Below, piece after piece: positions 52,922 to 63,106 of a DNA stretch of 64,000 nucleotides (positions within the stretch are counted from its first letter, which is position 1; each line of letters begins with the position of its first letter). The notes beneath the pieces are model-generated. The model was not told the DNA's origin and did no database searches. It was given only the letters and a program-made list of their open reading frames with translations. A program made the translations under genes and the position numbers. The stretch lies in NCBI GenBank assembly GCA_964613585.1, contig CAZTHL010000004.1, forward strand, positions 1 through 64,000. The letters are read 5' to 3'. Source of the stretch: CAZTHL01 sp964613585 (GTDB lineage Bacteria > Pseudomonadota > Alphaproteobacteria > DSM-16000 > Inquilinaceae).

Positions 52922-53872
52922 ATGGAGATCTTCCGGCATCACCAGACCCTGCCCGAGCGGGCGCGCGGCGCGGTTGTCGCCATCGGCAACTTCGACGGCG
53001 TCCACCGCGGCCACCGCATCGTCATCGGCGAGGCGGCCGCCGTGGCGAAGGCGCTCGGCACCAGGCTCGCCGTGGTCTCCTTCGAGCCGCACCCGCGCAG
53101 CGTGTTCCGGCCGGAGGAGCCGCCGTTCCGGCTGACTCCGTTCCGCGCCCGGGCCCACCAGCTGGCCCGGCTGGGCGTCGACCTGCACATCGTGCTGACC
53201 TTTGACGAGGCGTTCGCCCGGCAGAGCCCGGAGGACTTCATCGGCGAGGTGCTGGTCGATGGCCTCGCGGTGCGCCATGTGACGATCGGCTACGACTTCT
53301 GCTTCGGCCACAAGCGCCGCGGCACCTCCGAGACCCTGCTCGCGGCCGGCCGGGTGAGCGGCTTCGGCGTGACCGTGGTGACCAAGGCCTCGGACGAGAC
53401 CGGCGGCGCCATCTCCTCGAGCCGGATCCGCGAGCTCCTGGTCGAGGGCCGCGCGCGCGAGGCGGCGGAGCTGCTTGGCCGGCCCTGGGAGATCGAGGGA
53501 CGGGTCGAGACCGGCGACCGGCGCGGCCGCGAGCTCGGCTACCCCACCGCCAACATCGATCTCGGCGAGCATCTGCGGCCGGCCTTCGGCGTCTACGCCG
53601 TGCGCGTCGGGCTCGAGGCCGAGGGGATGGCCGAGCCGGAGTGGCACGACGGCGTGGCCAATCTCGGCATCCGGCCCATGTACGCGTCACCCCGCCCGCT
53701 GCTCGAGGCGCACTTGTTCGACTTCGCGGGCGACCTCTACGGCCGGCACCTGCGGGTGCAGCTGGTCGAGTGGCTGCGCGGCGAGGCCCGGCTGCCGAGC
53801 GTCGCGGCCCTGATCGCCCAGATGGACCGCGACAGCGCGGCGGCCCGGCGGGCGCTGGCCGGGACCCCCTGA
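52922..53872 (+). CDS. ribF: Bifunctional riboflavin kinase/FMN adenylyltransferase
   Basis: The 316-residue protein has an N-terminal FAD synthetase domain with IGNFDGVHRGHR and ISSSRIRELL, and a C-terminal flavokinase domain with GRVETGDRRGRELGYPTANI and NLGIRPMY. It makes FMN and FAD from riboflavin. It is 61 bases after the maoC gene. No FMN riboswitch is seen. Confidence 0.96.
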   Translation: MEIFRHHQTLPERARGAVVAIGNFDGVHRGHRIVIGEAAAVAKALGTRLAVVSFEPHPRSVFRPEEPPFRLTPFRARAHQLARLGVDLHIVLTFDEAFARQSPEDFIGEVLVDGLAVRHVTIGYDFCFGHKRRGTSETLLAAGRVSGFGVTVVTKASDETGGAISSSRIRELLVEGRAREAAELLGRPWEIEGRVETGDRRGRELGYPTANIDLGEHLRPAFGVYAVRVGLEAEGMAEPEWHDGVANLGIRPMYASPRPLLEAHLFDFAGDLYGRHLRVQLVEWLRGEARLPSVAALIAQMDRDSAAARRALAGTP

Positions 53873-54062
53873 CCGGCGCCGGCCCGGGTGCGAGCCGCCG
53901 CATCCGCCCCTGCCGGCAAATCTTTAGAATTGTTTCGGTTCCGGTTCGATAACTAACCGTGTCAAGTCTGTGATCGGGCGTTGCGTTCCTTGAGCAATCG
54001 TTTAGCGTGGTTGATAAGCGAAACCGGAAAGTAAGGTTAGTTTCTCCGCTGCGGCCGCGCTC

Positions 54063-54596
54063 ATGGATCTTCCTCCGGCACATAAAATTGCATATGGATC
54101 GGCGCCGCGGGAGCCACGGCTGCGCGCGCTCCTGGGGTACTGGCGGACCCGGCATCAGGAGGGCCGCCCGCCGGCCTGGTGGCGGCTGGATCCGAGCGAG
54201 ATCCCCGAGATCATGTCGCTCGTTATGGTTGTGCACTCGCTCGGCGTGCCGCCGGCCCGGGTGGTCAGGCTCGCCGGCGGCGGGGTTCTGGCCCGCTTCG
54301 GTGCCGACCTGCCCGGGTCGCGGCTCGGCGACGCGGCGCACGGCGACCGCCTTGCCCTCGACAAGGCCTGTGAGCGCGTCCTGGCCGATGAGCGGGCGCG
54401 CGTGCTGGTGACGGATCTCTTCCCGTCGGAGGCTCTCGGAGCGGCGGACGGCTGCCTCGAGCACCTGCTGCTGCCGCTGGCCAGCGAGCATGGCGTGGAC
54501 ATGGTGATGATCGGCATGGCCGAGACGCATCGGCAGGCGAGGGTCGAGACGCTTGTCAGTCCGGCCCGGCCGATGCTCATCGAGGCCGTCGCCTGA
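54063..54596 (+). CDS. Alphaproteobacterial PAS-family (PAS_5-like) protein
   Basis: The 177-residue protein has the family pattern RLRALLGYWRTRHQEGRPPAWWRLDPSEIPEIM (helix plus PAS start), RVVRLAGGGVLARFGADLPGSRLGD and LLLPLASEHGVDMVMIGM. These stand-alone PAS proteins are common in Rhodospirillales, with unknown ligand and partner. The 190-base AT-richer stretch upstream probably holds the promoter. Confidence 0.85.
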   Translation: MDLPPAHKIAYGSAPREPRLRALLGYWRTRHQEGRPPAWWRLDPSEIPEIMSLVMVVHSLGVPPARVVRLAGGGVLARFGADLPGSRLGDAAHGDRLALDKACERVLADERARVLVTDLFPSEALGAADGCLEHLLLPLASEHGVDMVMIGMAETHRQARVETLVSPARPMLIEAVA

Positions 54597-54757
54597 GCTC
54601 CCGTGCCGGCGACGGGACTGTGACCGGCCGCGCCCGGCGCGAGGCGCCTCCGGCATTGCGCCCGCGCCGCTAATCGGCTACCGGCTGAAGGCAGAGGGCC
54701 GCGGCCGGCCGCGACGGGGGCGCGGCCGGGACCGGCGTGCGCCGAGAGGATCAGTCC

Positions 54758-57640
54758 ATGTCCAGCACCGAAGCCGCCCGTCGCGCCGGCGAGACGGCCG
54801 CGGTCGATTACAAGCCGACGGTGTTCCTGCCGCGCACCGGCTTTCCCATGCGCGCCGGCCTGCCAAGGAAGGAGCCGGCGATCCTCGAGCGGTGGGACGA
54901 GATCGACCTGCACGGCCGGCTGCGCGCGCAGGCCAAGGGCCGTCGACGGTTCATCCTGCACGACGGTCCGCCCTACGCCAACGGGCACATCCATATCGGC
55001 ACCGGGCTCAACAAGATCCTCAAGGATGTCATCGTCCGGGCCAACCAGATGGCCGGGCGCGACGCCAACTACGTGCCCGGCTGGGACTGCCACGGCCTGC
55101 CCATCGAATGGCGGGTCGAGGAGCGCTACCGGGAGGCCGGCCAGGACAAGGACCAGGTGCCGATCCTGCGGTTCCGCCAGGAATGCCGGGACTTCGCCGA
55201 GCACTGGGTGCGGGTGCAGGCGGCCGAGTTCCGGCGCCTGGGCGTCGTCGGCGACTGGGAGAACCCGTACACCACCATGAGCTTTGCCGCCGAGGCGCAG
55301 ATCGTGCGGGAGATCCACAAGTTCCTCCTGAACGGCAGCCTGTATCGCGGCCTGCGCCCGGTGCTCTGGTCGGTGGTCGAGAAGACCGCGCTCGCCGAGG
55401 CGGAGCTCGAGTATTACGACCTCACCTCCACGACGATCTTCGTTCGCTTTCCCGTCGTGACGCCGTCGCAGCCGGCGCTCGCCGGCGCCGGCGTGGTGAT
55501 CTGGACGACCACGCCCTGGACCATCCCGGGCAACCGCGCGGTCGCCTATGGCGAGGCCATCGAGTACGGGCTCTACCGCGTCGTCTCGGCCGCCGAGGGA
55601 AGCCGCGCGGTGCCCGGCGAGCGGCTGGTCGTCGCCACTTCGCTGGCGGCCGCCGTCGCCGAGGCGGCGGGCATCGCCGCCTGGACGCTGGAGCGGACCC
55701 TGCCCGGCCGTGAGCTCGCCGGCACCGTCTGCCGCCATCCCCTGGCCGGCCGCGGCTACGAGTTCGCGGTACCGGCGCTGGCCGCGGAGTTCGCCACCGA
55801 GGACACGGGCTCCGGCCTTGTCCACATTGCGCCCAGCCATGGCGCCGAGGATTTCGAGCTCGGCCAGCGCCACGGCCTGCCGGTGCCGCCCATGGTCGAC
55901 CCGGACGGCCGATTCCTGCCCGACGTGCCGCTGTTCGCCGGCCTCGCCACCTACACCCAGGAGGGCAGGAAGGGTCCGGCCAACGAGGCGGTGATCGGCG
56001 CCCTCGATGAGGCCGGGGCGCTGCTCGCGCGCGGCAGCCTGACCCACAGCTATCCGCACTCCTGGCGCTCGAAGGCGCCGCTCATCTTCCGCGCCACCGA
56101 CCAGTGGTTCATCTCGATGGAGGCGACCGGCCTGCGCGAGGCGGCGCTGCGCGCCATCGACGCCACGCGCTTCGTGCCCGAGGCCGGCAAGACCCGGCTG
56201 CGCTCGATGATCGAGCACCGGCCGGACTGGTGCATCAGCCGCCAGCGCGCCTGGGGCGTGCCGATCGCGCTGTTCGTCGACAAGCGGAGCGGTGAGCCGC
56301 TGCGCGATGAGGCCGTGCTGGCGCGCATCGCCGAGGCTTTCGAGACCGAGGGCGCGGACGCCTGGTACGCCCGCGACCCGCGCGACTTCCTGGGCGAGGG
56401 CTACGATCCGGCCGACTTCGAGCAGGTGTTCGACATCGTCGACGTCTGGTTCGAGAGCGGCTCGACGCACAGCTTCGTGCTCGAGCGGCGGCCGGAGCTC
56501 GGCTGGCCCGCCTCCCTCTATCTCGAGGGCTCCGACCAGCACCGCGGCTGGTTCCACTCGTCGCTGCTGGAGAGCTGCGGCACCCGTGGCCGGGCGCCCT
56601 ATGACGCGGTGCTGACCCATGGCTTCGTGCTCGACGAGCAGGGCCGCAAGATGTCGAAGTCGCTCGGCAACGTCATCGCCCCGCAGGACGTCTGCGACGA
56701 GCACGGCGCGGACATCCTGCGGCTCTGGGTGCTCGGCTCCGACTATCACGAGGATGTCCGGGTCGGCCCGGAAATCCTGAAGTACCACGTCGACAGCTAC
56801 CGCCGCCTGCGCAACACGCTCCGCTATCTGCTGGGCGCGCTCGACGGCTTCGACGAGACGGAGCGGCTCGCGCCGTCCCGCATGCCCGGTCTGGAGCGCT
56901 GGGTGCTGCACCGCCTGGCCGAGCTCGACCAGGTCATACGCCGCGCCGTGGCCGAGCACGACTACACCGGCCTCGGCCACGCCCTGCACAATTTCTGCGC
57001 GGGCGACCTGTCGGCGTTCTACTTCGATATCCGCAAGGACTCGCTCTACTGCGACCGGCCGGACAGCCTCCGCCGCCGCGCCTGCCGCACGGTGCTGGAC
57101 GAGCTGTTCCATGCGCTCACCGCTTGGCTGGCGCCGATCACCTGCTTCACCGCCGAGGAGGCGTGGCAGGCGCGCATGGGCGACGAGCGCGGCAGCGTGC
57201 ACGAGCGGCTGTTCCCGGACGTGCCGGCGGCCTGGCGCGACGCGGCGCTGGCCGCCACCTGGCAGTCCGTGCGCCAGGTGCGCCGCGTGGTCACCGGCGC
57301 GCTCGAGCGCGAGCGGGCCGAGAAGCGCATCGGCTCGTCACTGCAGGCGCATCCCACCGTGCACGTGACGCCGGAGCAGGCAGCGGCGCTGGAGAGCGTG
57401 GACCTCGCCGACGTCGCCATCACCTCCGGGATCACGATCGAGAGGGGCGAGGGGCCGGCCGACGCGTTCCGCCTGGCGGAGGTGCCGGGCGTGGCGGTGA
57501 CCGTCGCCGCCGCCCCCGGCGAGCGCTGCGAGCGCTGTTGGAAGGTGCTGCCCGAGGTCGGCGCCGTCGCCGAACATCCCCAGCTCTGTGGCCGCTGCGT
57601 CGACGCCGTGGTCCAGTGGGAGAGAAGCGGGGGCGCATGA
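54758..57640 (+). CDS. ileS: Isoleucyl-tRNA synthetase
   Basis: The 960-residue class I synthetase has the HIGH-type motif PYANGHIHIGTGLNK near residue 73, the editing (CP1) domain with WTTTPWTIPGNRAVAYG, WCISRQRAWGVPI, the KMSKSLGN loop and a C-terminal zinc finger CERCWKVL...CGRC. It charges tRNA-Ile. GAGAGGA precedes the ATG at 54758. It overlaps lspA by four bases. Confidence 0.97.
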   Translation: MSSTEAARRAGETAAVDYKPTVFLPRTGFPMRAGLPRKEPAILERWDEIDLHGRLRAQAKGRRRFILHDGPPYANGHIHIGTGLNKILKDVIVRANQMAGRDANYVPGWDCHGLPIEWRVEERYREAGQDKDQVPILRFRQECRDFAEHWVRVQAAEFRRLGVVGDWENPYTTMSFAAEAQIVREIHKFLLNGSLYRGLRPVLWSVVEKTALAEAELEYYDLTSTTIFVRFPVVTPSQPALAGAGVVIWTTTPWTIPGNRAVAYGEAIEYGLYRVVSAAEGSRAVPGERLVVATSLAAAVAEAAGIAAWTLERTLPGRELAGTVCRHPLAGRGYEFAVPALAAEFATEDTGSGLVHIAPSHGAEDFELGQRHGLPVPPMVDPDGRFLPDVPLFAGLATYTQEGRKGPANEAVIGALDEAGALLARGSLTHSYPHSWRSKAPLIFRATDQWFISMEATGLREAALRAIDATRFVPEAGKTRLRSMIEHRPDWCISRQRAWGVPIALFVDKRSGEPLRDEAVLARIAEAFETEGADAWYARDPRDFLGEGYDPADFEQVFDIVDVWFESGSTHSFVLERRPELGWPASLYLEGSDQHRGWFHSSLLESCGTRGRAPYDAVLTHGFVLDEQGRKMSKSLGNVIAPQDVCDEHGADILRLWVLGSDYHEDVRVGPEILKYHVDSYRRLRNTLRYLLGALDGFDETERLAPSRMPGLERWVLHRLAELDQVIRRAVAEHDYTGLGHALHNFCAGDLSAFYFDIRKDSLYCDRPDSLRRRACRTVLDELFHALTAWLAPITCFTAEEAWQARMGDERGSVHERLFPDVPAAWRDAALAATWQSVRQVRRVVTGALERERAEKRIGSSLQAHPTVHVTPEQAAALESVDLADVAITSGITIERGEGPADAFRLAEVPGVAVTVAAAPGERCERCWKVLPEVGAVAEHPQLCGRCVDAVVQWERSGGA

Positions 57641-58194
57641 CCCGGGCCCGGCGCGGCACGCTCCGTCCCGGCCTCGCCTTGGCCGGGGCCGTGGTTTTGC
57701 TCGATCAGGCGGTCAAGGCGGTCATGCTCTACGGCGTGTTCGGCCTGCCGTTCCCGACCACCGCCGGCGCCTGGCATCCCCCGATCGCCGTCACCGACTT
57801 CTTCAACCTGGTCATGGTCTGGAACCGCGGCATCAGCTTCGGCCTGCTCGCCGAGACGCCGGGCGCCTCCCGCTGGCTGCTGATCGGGCTGGCCCTCGCC
57901 ATCGCCGGCGCCCTGACCGTATGGCTCGCCCGCGCCGCCGACCGGTTCCTGATCCTTCCGCTCGGCCTGGTGATCGGCGGCGCCGTCGGCAACGTGATCG
58001 ATCGTGTGCTTTATGGCGCGGTTGCCGACTTCTTCGACTTTCACCTTTTGGGCTATCACTTCTGGGCCTTCAATGTGGCTGACAGCGCGATCTCGGTGGG
58101 GATCGCGCTGCTGCTGCTGGACAGCCTGCTGTCCCGGCCACCCGCGGACGCGCGGGCGGCGGGCGGCAAGAGACGGGTAGGGAGATCGTCGTGA
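57637..58194 (+). CDS. lspA: Lipoprotein signal peptidase
   Basis: The 185-residue inner membrane aspartyl protease has four membrane helices, the motif LDQAVKAV near the N-terminus and the catalytic aspartates in GGAVGNVIDRVLYGAVADFFDF and FNVADSAI. It removes signal peptides from prolipoproteins, several of which are encoded in this window. It has the usual position after ileS. Confidence 0.96.
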   Translation: MTRARRGTLRPGLALAGAVVLLDQAVKAVMLYGVFGLPFPTTAGAWHPPIAVTDFFNLVMVWNRGISFGLLAETPGASRWLLIGLALAIAGALTVWLARAADRFLILPLGLVIGGAVGNVIDRVLYGAVADFFDFHLLGYHFWAFNVADSAISVGIALLLLDSLLSRPPADARAAGGKRRVGRSS

Positions 58195-58778
58195 ACGCGA
58201 GGAGAGCCGTGCTCGGCGCGCTGCTGCTGGGCATGACGGTTGGCTGTGGGGACAGTACCCGCCAGGCGCTCGGCATCGACCGCGCCTCGCCGGACGAGTT
58301 CGCGGTGGTGTCGCGCGCGCCGTTGACGCTGCCGCCGGAATACAGCCTGCGGCCGCCGGCGCCGGGCGCGCCGCGGCCGCAGGAGCGCGATCCGCGACGC
58401 CGCGCCGAGACGGTCGTGTTCGACCAGGGCGGCGCCGGCGGCGGCGAGACGCTGCTGGCGCGCCAGGACGGCCGCGTCGTCCAGATCAGCCCGGGCGAGG
58501 GGGCGCTGCTGGCGCGCGCCGGCGCCGACTCGATCGAGCCCGACATCCGCCAGGTCGTCGACCGCGAGACCCGGGACATCGTGCTCGCGGACCGCGGCTT
58601 CGTGAACCGGCTGCTGTTCTGGCAGGAGCCGCCGCCGCCGGGCGAGATCGTCGAGCCGGAGGAGGAGGCCCGCCGCCTGGCCAGCAACCAGGCCCTGGGC
58701 GCGCCGATCACCGAGGGCGAGACGCCGACGGTCGAGCGGCGCGAGCGCGCGCCGCTCGAAGGGCTGTTTGATTTCTGA
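58191..58778 (+). CDS. DUF3035 lipoprotein
   Basis: The 195-residue protein starts at a GTG overlapping lspA by four bases. It has a lipobox (MTVGCGD) and the DUF3035 pattern LGIDRASPDEFAVVSRAPLTLPPEYSLRPPAPGAPRPQE. The family is alphaproteobacterial, follows lspA in many genomes and has no known function. It is probably anchored in the envelope. Confidence 0.9.
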   Translation: MNARRAVLGALLLGMTVGCGDSTRQALGIDRASPDEFAVVSRAPLTLPPEYSLRPPAPGAPRPQERDPRRRAETVVFDQGGAGGGETLLARQDGRVVQISPGEGALLARAGADSIEPDIRQVVDRETRDIVLADRGFVNRLLFWQEPPPPGEIVEPEEEARRLASNQALGAPITEGETPTVERRERAPLEGLFDF

Positions 58779-58846
58779 CGGCCCCGGCCCACCTCCTCGG
58801 ACAGTGAAATGATCATTCCGGTGTCCTTTCGAGGAGACGCACGAGC

Positions 58847-60256
58847 GTGACATCCCATCCTTGGCTGCGGCGCGCCGGCATCGGGCTCGGCGCGCTCGGG
58901 CTGCTTGCGGCGGCCGATCAGGCCGGCTCCGGCGGCGCCCGGGCGGCGGTGTTCGAGCCCGAGACCTTCACCCTCGACAACGGCATGCCGGTGGTCGTGG
59001 TGACCAACCGCAGCGTGCCGGTGGTCGGCCACATGGTGTGGTACGGCGTGGGCGCCGCGGACGAGCCGCCCGGCTCCTCCGGCTTGGCGCATTTCCTGGA
59101 GCACCTGATGTTCCGCGGCACCGGGGAGGTGCCGGACGGCGCCTTCAGCCGGACCGTGGCGCGCCACGGCGGGGTCAGCAACGCCTTCACCGGCTACGAC
59201 TTCACGGCCTACTTCCAGTCGGTGGCAAAGGAGCATCTGCCGCTGGTCATGGAGCTCGAGGCCGATCGCATGACCGGGCTGGAGCTCGATCCCGAGCTGG
59301 TCGCCACCGAGCGCGACGTGATTGTCGAGGAGCGGCGCCAGCGCACCGACAATGATCCGTCGGCGCGGCTCACCGAGCAGATGATCGCCACGCTCTACCA
59401 GAACCATCCCTACGGCACGCCGGTCATCGGCTGGGAGCATGAGATCCGCGCCCTCGACCTCGAGGCGGTGCAGGCCTTCTATGACCGCTGGTACGACCCG
59501 GCGAGCGCCACGCTGATCGTGGCCGGCGACATCGATGCCGAGGAGCTGCGGCCGCTCGCCGAGGCGACCTACGGCCGGATTCCGGCGGGCGAGGTGCCGG
59601 AGCGGGCGCGGCCGTCGGAGCCGCCGCAGGGCGCCGAGCGCCGCGTGATCCTCGAGGACCCGGCGGTCGGCCAGCCGTCCTGGCGCCGCTACTACCTGGC
59701 GCCCAGCTACAGCGACTCCGGCCCGGCCGGGGACGGGTCGGAGGACACGGAGAGGCTCGCCTACGCGCTGCAGGTTCTGAACGAGATCCTGGGCGCCGGC
59801 GACACCAGCCGGCTCTACCAGTCGCTCGTGGTCGAGCAGCAGCTGGCGGTCGGCGCCGGCACCGCCTACTCGCCGGAGAGCCTCGACCAGACCAGCTTCG
59901 TCGCCTACGCGGTGCCGCGGCCGGGCGTGTCCCTTGAGGCGGTCGAGGCCGCCGTCGATGCCGCGATCGAGCGGCTGCTGACCGACGGCGTGACGGAGGA
60001 TGAGCTGGACAGCGCCCGGCAGCGCCTGATCACCGAGGCGGCGTATGCCCGCGACAGCATCATCGGCCCGGCCATGCTGCTGGGCCGCGCGCTCACCACC
60101 GGCCAGACCATCGAGGATGTCGAGGCCTGGCCCGAGCGGATCGAGGCGGTGACCGGGGAGAGGGTGCTCGCCGCGGCACGGCTGGTGCTCGACGAGGATC
60201 GCTCGGTCACCGGCCTGCTGCAGCGGGCCGCCGAGACCGCGGAGCTGACCCAATGA
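58847..60256 (+). CDS. M16-family zinc peptidase, catalytic subunit
   Basis: The 469-residue protein has the inverted zinc motif HFLEHLMFRGT near residue 83 and the downstream Glu ligand region in VIVEERRQR. A hydrophobic N-terminus indicates export. M16B enzymes act as dimers that close around short peptides. The start is a GTG at 58847 with GGAG ten bases upstream. The second subunit overlaps by four bases. Confidence 0.93.
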   Translation: MTSHPWLRRAGIGLGALGLLAAADQAGSGGARAAVFEPETFTLDNGMPVVVVTNRSVPVVGHMVWYGVGAADEPPGSSGLAHFLEHLMFRGTGEVPDGAFSRTVARHGGVSNAFTGYDFTAYFQSVAKEHLPLVMELEADRMTGLELDPELVATERDVIVEERRQRTDNDPSARLTEQMIATLYQNHPYGTPVIGWEHEIRALDLEAVQAFYDRWYDPASATLIVAGDIDAEELRPLAEATYGRIPAGEVPERARPSEPPQGAERRVILEDPAVGQPSWRRYYLAPSYSDSGPAGDGSEDTERLAYALQVLNEILGAGDTSRLYQSLVVEQQLAVGAGTAYSPESLDQTSFVAYAVPRPGVSLEAVEAAVDAAIERLLTDGVTEDELDSARQRLITEAAYARDSIIGPAMLLGRALTTGQTIEDVEAWPERIEAVTGERVLAAARLVLDEDRSVTGLLQRAAETAELTQ

Positions 60257-61641
60257 GCCGTCTTCGTTCCCTGGCGGCCGGCGTCCTGCTGACCCTGGCC
60301 GCCAGCGCCGCCCCGCTCGCCGACGCCCGCGCGGTCGATGTCGAGCGGGTGGTCAGCCCCGGCGGCATCGAGGCCTGGCTGGTGCGCAATGACGGCGTGC
60401 CGGTGATCTCCATGGACTTCGCGTTCCGCGGCGGCACCGCAAGCGACCCCGAGGGCAAGGCGGGGCTGGCCAACCTCGCAGCCGCCACGCTCGACGAGGG
60501 GGCCGGCACTCTCAGGTCGCGCGCCTTCCGGTCGGCTCTGCGCGACCGGGGCATCCGCCTCGACTTCGATGCCCGGCGCGACACCTTCCACGGCAGCGTC
60601 CAGACCGTCACCGAGCACGCCGAGACCGCGTTCGACCTGACCCGCCTCGCGCTCAACGAGCCGCGCTTCGATGCGGAGGCGGTCGAGCGCATGCGCGCGG
60701 CGATCCTGGCGGCGGTCCGGCGCAACACGACCGATCCCGAGTGGCTGGCCCGGCGCGCCTATGCCGACACGGTCTATGCCGACCATCCGTACGGCCAGCC
60801 ATCGCGCGGCACGGCGGCGACACTGGCCGGGCTGACGGCGGCGGACCTGCGTGCGTTCGTGGACGAGCGGCTGGTGAAGGACCGGCTCTTCATCGGCGTC
60901 AGCGGAGACATCACCGCCGAGGAGCTGGGCCCGCTGCTCGACCAGGTCTTCGGCGGCCTGCCGGACAGCGGACCGGCGCTCGAGGTGCCAGCGCTCGACC
61001 GTGAGGGGGCGGGCGAGGTGGTCCAGGTCGATTGGGACGGACCGCAGAGCGTGCTGCTGATCGGCCAGCCGGGGGTCGGCCGCGAGGATGTGGACTACTA
61101 TCCGGCGATCGTCATGAACCAGGTGCTGGGCGGCGGCGGCCTGACCTCGCGCCTGGGTGAGGAGGTGCGCGAGAAGCGGGGCCTGACCTACGGCATCTCG
61201 AGCTACCTCGTGGACAGCGACCATGCCGACGAGTTGATGGTCAGCGGCTCGCTGTCCAACGCGAACGTGGTCGAGGCGCTCGACGTGATCGCGACGGAAT
61301 GGCGGCGCATGGCGGAGGAGGGGCCGACCGTCGAGGAGTTCGACGATGCCAAGACCTACCTGACCGGCTCGTTCCCGCTGCGGTTCACCTCGACCGGCCG
61401 GGTCGCCTCGAGCCTGCTCGGCATGCAGCTTGACGGCCTTGGCATCGACTACCTGGATGAGCGCAACCGGCGTGTCGAGGCGGTCACGCTGGAGCAGGTC
61501 AACACCCTCGCCGGACGGCTGCTCGACACCGCTGCCTGGACCGTTGTGGTGGTCGGCGAACCGACCGGCGACTTCGAGCCGACAGGGGAGTTGAGCGCGG
61601 CCGACCTCGCGGCGCGCGAGCTGGCCGAGGGCGGGAGCTGA
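60253..61641 (+). CDS. M16-family peptidase, non-catalytic subunit
   Basis: The 462-residue homologue of the preceding protein lacks the HxxEH site: the corresponding segment reads AGLANLAAATLDEGAG. It has a signal peptide (LAAGVLLTLAASAAPLADA) and the C-terminal half keeps the Arg/Tyr segment GLTYGISSYL that contributes to substrate binding in the partner. It probably forms a heterodimer with the catalytic subunit in the periplasm. A terminator follows. Confidence 0.92.
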   Translation: MSRLRSLAAGVLLTLAASAAPLADARAVDVERVVSPGGIEAWLVRNDGVPVISMDFAFRGGTASDPEGKAGLANLAAATLDEGAGTLRSRAFRSALRDRGIRLDFDARRDTFHGSVQTVTEHAETAFDLTRLALNEPRFDAEAVERMRAAILAAVRRNTTDPEWLARRAYADTVYADHPYGQPSRGTAATLAGLTAADLRAFVDERLVKDRLFIGVSGDITAEELGPLLDQVFGGLPDSGPALEVPALDREGAGEVVQVDWDGPQSVLLIGQPGVGREDVDYYPAIVMNQVLGGGGLTSRLGEEVREKRGLTYGISSYLVDSDHADELMVSGSLSNANVVEALDVIATEWRRMAEEGPTVEEFDDAKTYLTGSFPLRFTSTGRVASSLLGMQLDGLGIDYLDERNRRVEAVTLEQVNTLAGRLLDTAAWTVVVVGEPTGDFEPTGELSAADLAARELAEGGS

Positions 61642-62061
61642 GCCCCTCGCGCCCCGTGATGGCGGGATGATGCCGGGGACAAGGGCCCGCCCAACGGCGG
61701 GCCCTTTGCCGTTCCGGGCAGCGGCAAGACGGCGGCGATGGGACCGCCGCGGTGCCCGACCCTCGCCGCGCCGGCCTGCCCTCCGGCCGCCCGCGCCTGC
61801 TGCCGGCGAGAGGGCCGGTCGGCGCGCTGCCCGGCAGCTCTGCGGCCGCCCGGCCGAGCCGTGGACGGCAGGGCCGGCGAGCCAACGACGTCATGCCGCC
61901 GGGCGAGACGCCAGCTCGCCGGCCCGCCGGCATCAGGAGATCGGCGCTGCGCAGGCCTTGGTCAGGCTTTCCAAGGTCGAAGCCTCACGGTAATAGGGTG
62001 CCCGACGGCGCTCCTGTCCCGCGTCGGATCCCGCCATACGGGCTATCGAGAACCAGATTCA
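61642..62061. other. Intergenic stretch with a terminator
   Basis: After the terminator at 61681-61707 the stretch contains GC-rich sequence with no supported gene, then an AT-richer 80 bases before the membrane-protein gene. Confidence 0.5.
61681..61707 (+). terminator. Strong intrinsic terminator hairpin after the M16 operon
   Basis: AAGGGCCCGCC and GGCGGGCCCTT form an 11-pair perfect stem around CAAC, followed by T. It ends the ileS-lspA-DUF3035-M16-M16 operon. Confidence 0.85.
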
Positions 62062-63009
62062 ATGGCGTTGCAGCTTGACGGAGTGCTCAAGCGTCAGGAT
62101 GATTTCATCCGGGAGCGAAGCCGTGCGATCGATCATTTGCTTCGCCTGCTCGCCTTCATCGTCAGTGTCGCCGTCTTCTTCACCTGCGCCAAGGTCTATT
62201 CCTGCCTCGTCGCCGACGATTGGGCAGGGGTGTTCGCTTGCCTGGCCATTCTGCTCACGATCATCCCGATCTTCCAGGGCATGCAACGAGCCCTGGATCT
62301 CAAGTACCGCAATCCGCTCAACGGCGTGACCGGGCTCTTTGCGATCTTGAGCGATTATGTCGTCCTCATCATCTTGGCGGTTTCCTTTTTGGTCATGGCG
62401 CAGACCATCCCGGATCACGCACCGGCCAACCAGTCACAGGTTGCGATCTTGGAGAATCAGTCATCGGCCCGCCTTGTTGAGGTCGAGGAGCGCGAACTGT
62501 TTTATCCGGATATCGCCGAACGACGCTTGCATTTCCTGCTGGCGATCCTTTTCTTCTTCGTCTTCGACACGCTTACCCTATATTGGCCAACGATGTGGTC
62601 GTATCCGGAGCTGAGGCGGGATCTGCGGGCCCAGCTCGACCCGGGCGTGGAGGCGTCCGAGCGCCAGCAGGCCCTCGTGAGGCTCGTGCGGGCCTATAGG
62701 AACCAGCGGGAGCTGTTCCGCTCGTCGCATCGGACCTTCATCCTGCTCAACGGCAGCGTGGCCGTCCTGGTGGCCATTGTTCTGCTGATCTACTGCAGGC
62801 TCATTCTGCCGGAGGTCGTGGCTGTCCCCTATTCCGAGGCGCGTTCGCTGGCCGTCGAGCAGGACGCAGCCGTCTGCATGGCCCTGGTGGCGTTCGCGAC
62901 ACTGACGCGCAGCCTCCTCGACTATCGACTGAGCGGCTCCTTCTGGTTTCCGATGGATGAGGTGCCGCGCAAGCCGGGCCGGCGGTTTGACGAAACCGGC
63001 GCCGTTTGA
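62062..63009 (+). CDS. Polytopic membrane protein of unknown function
   Basis: The 315-residue protein has about six membrane helices (for example LLAFIVSVAVFFTCAKVYSC, VVLIILAVSFLVMAQTI, LLAILFFFVFDTLTLYW, SVAVLVAIVLLIYCRLIL). A charged cytoplasmic region of about 60 residues lies between the fourth and fifth helices. Base composition is lower in GC than its neighbours. I recognise no family. It lies 97 bases upstream of a nucleoside deoxyribosyltransferase-like gene, a pairing seen in some nucleotide-based conflict systems, so a membrane effector is conceivable but unproven. I choose the ATG at 62062; the open frame upstream is Arg/Pro-rich. Confidence 0.7.
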   Translation: MALQLDGVLKRQDDFIRERSRAIDHLLRLLAFIVSVAVFFTCAKVYSCLVADDWAGVFACLAILLTIIPIFQGMQRALDLKYRNPLNGVTGLFAILSDYVVLIILAVSFLVMAQTIPDHAPANQSQVAILENQSSARLVEVEERELFYPDIAERRLHFLLAILFFFVFDTLTLYWPTMWSYPELRRDLRAQLDPGVEASERQQALVRLVRAYRNQRELFRSSHRTFILLNGSVAVLVAIVLLIYCRLILPEVVAVPYSEARSLAVEQDAAVCMALVAFATLTRSLLDYRLSGSFWFPMDEVPRKPGRRFDETGAV

Positions 63010-63106
63010 TCAAATCGTCAGGCCTGATGGACTAGAAGGTCGAATCAGCCTACACCGGCACACAACATCTTGATTCGATTTAACCATCAGGCACAAGTGA
63101 GCGGCG

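Noticed and set aside
54155..57202. 1015-codon open frame on the minus strand
   Set aside because: It lies opposite ileS and the PAS gene; its composition is that of a mirrored high-GC coding frame.
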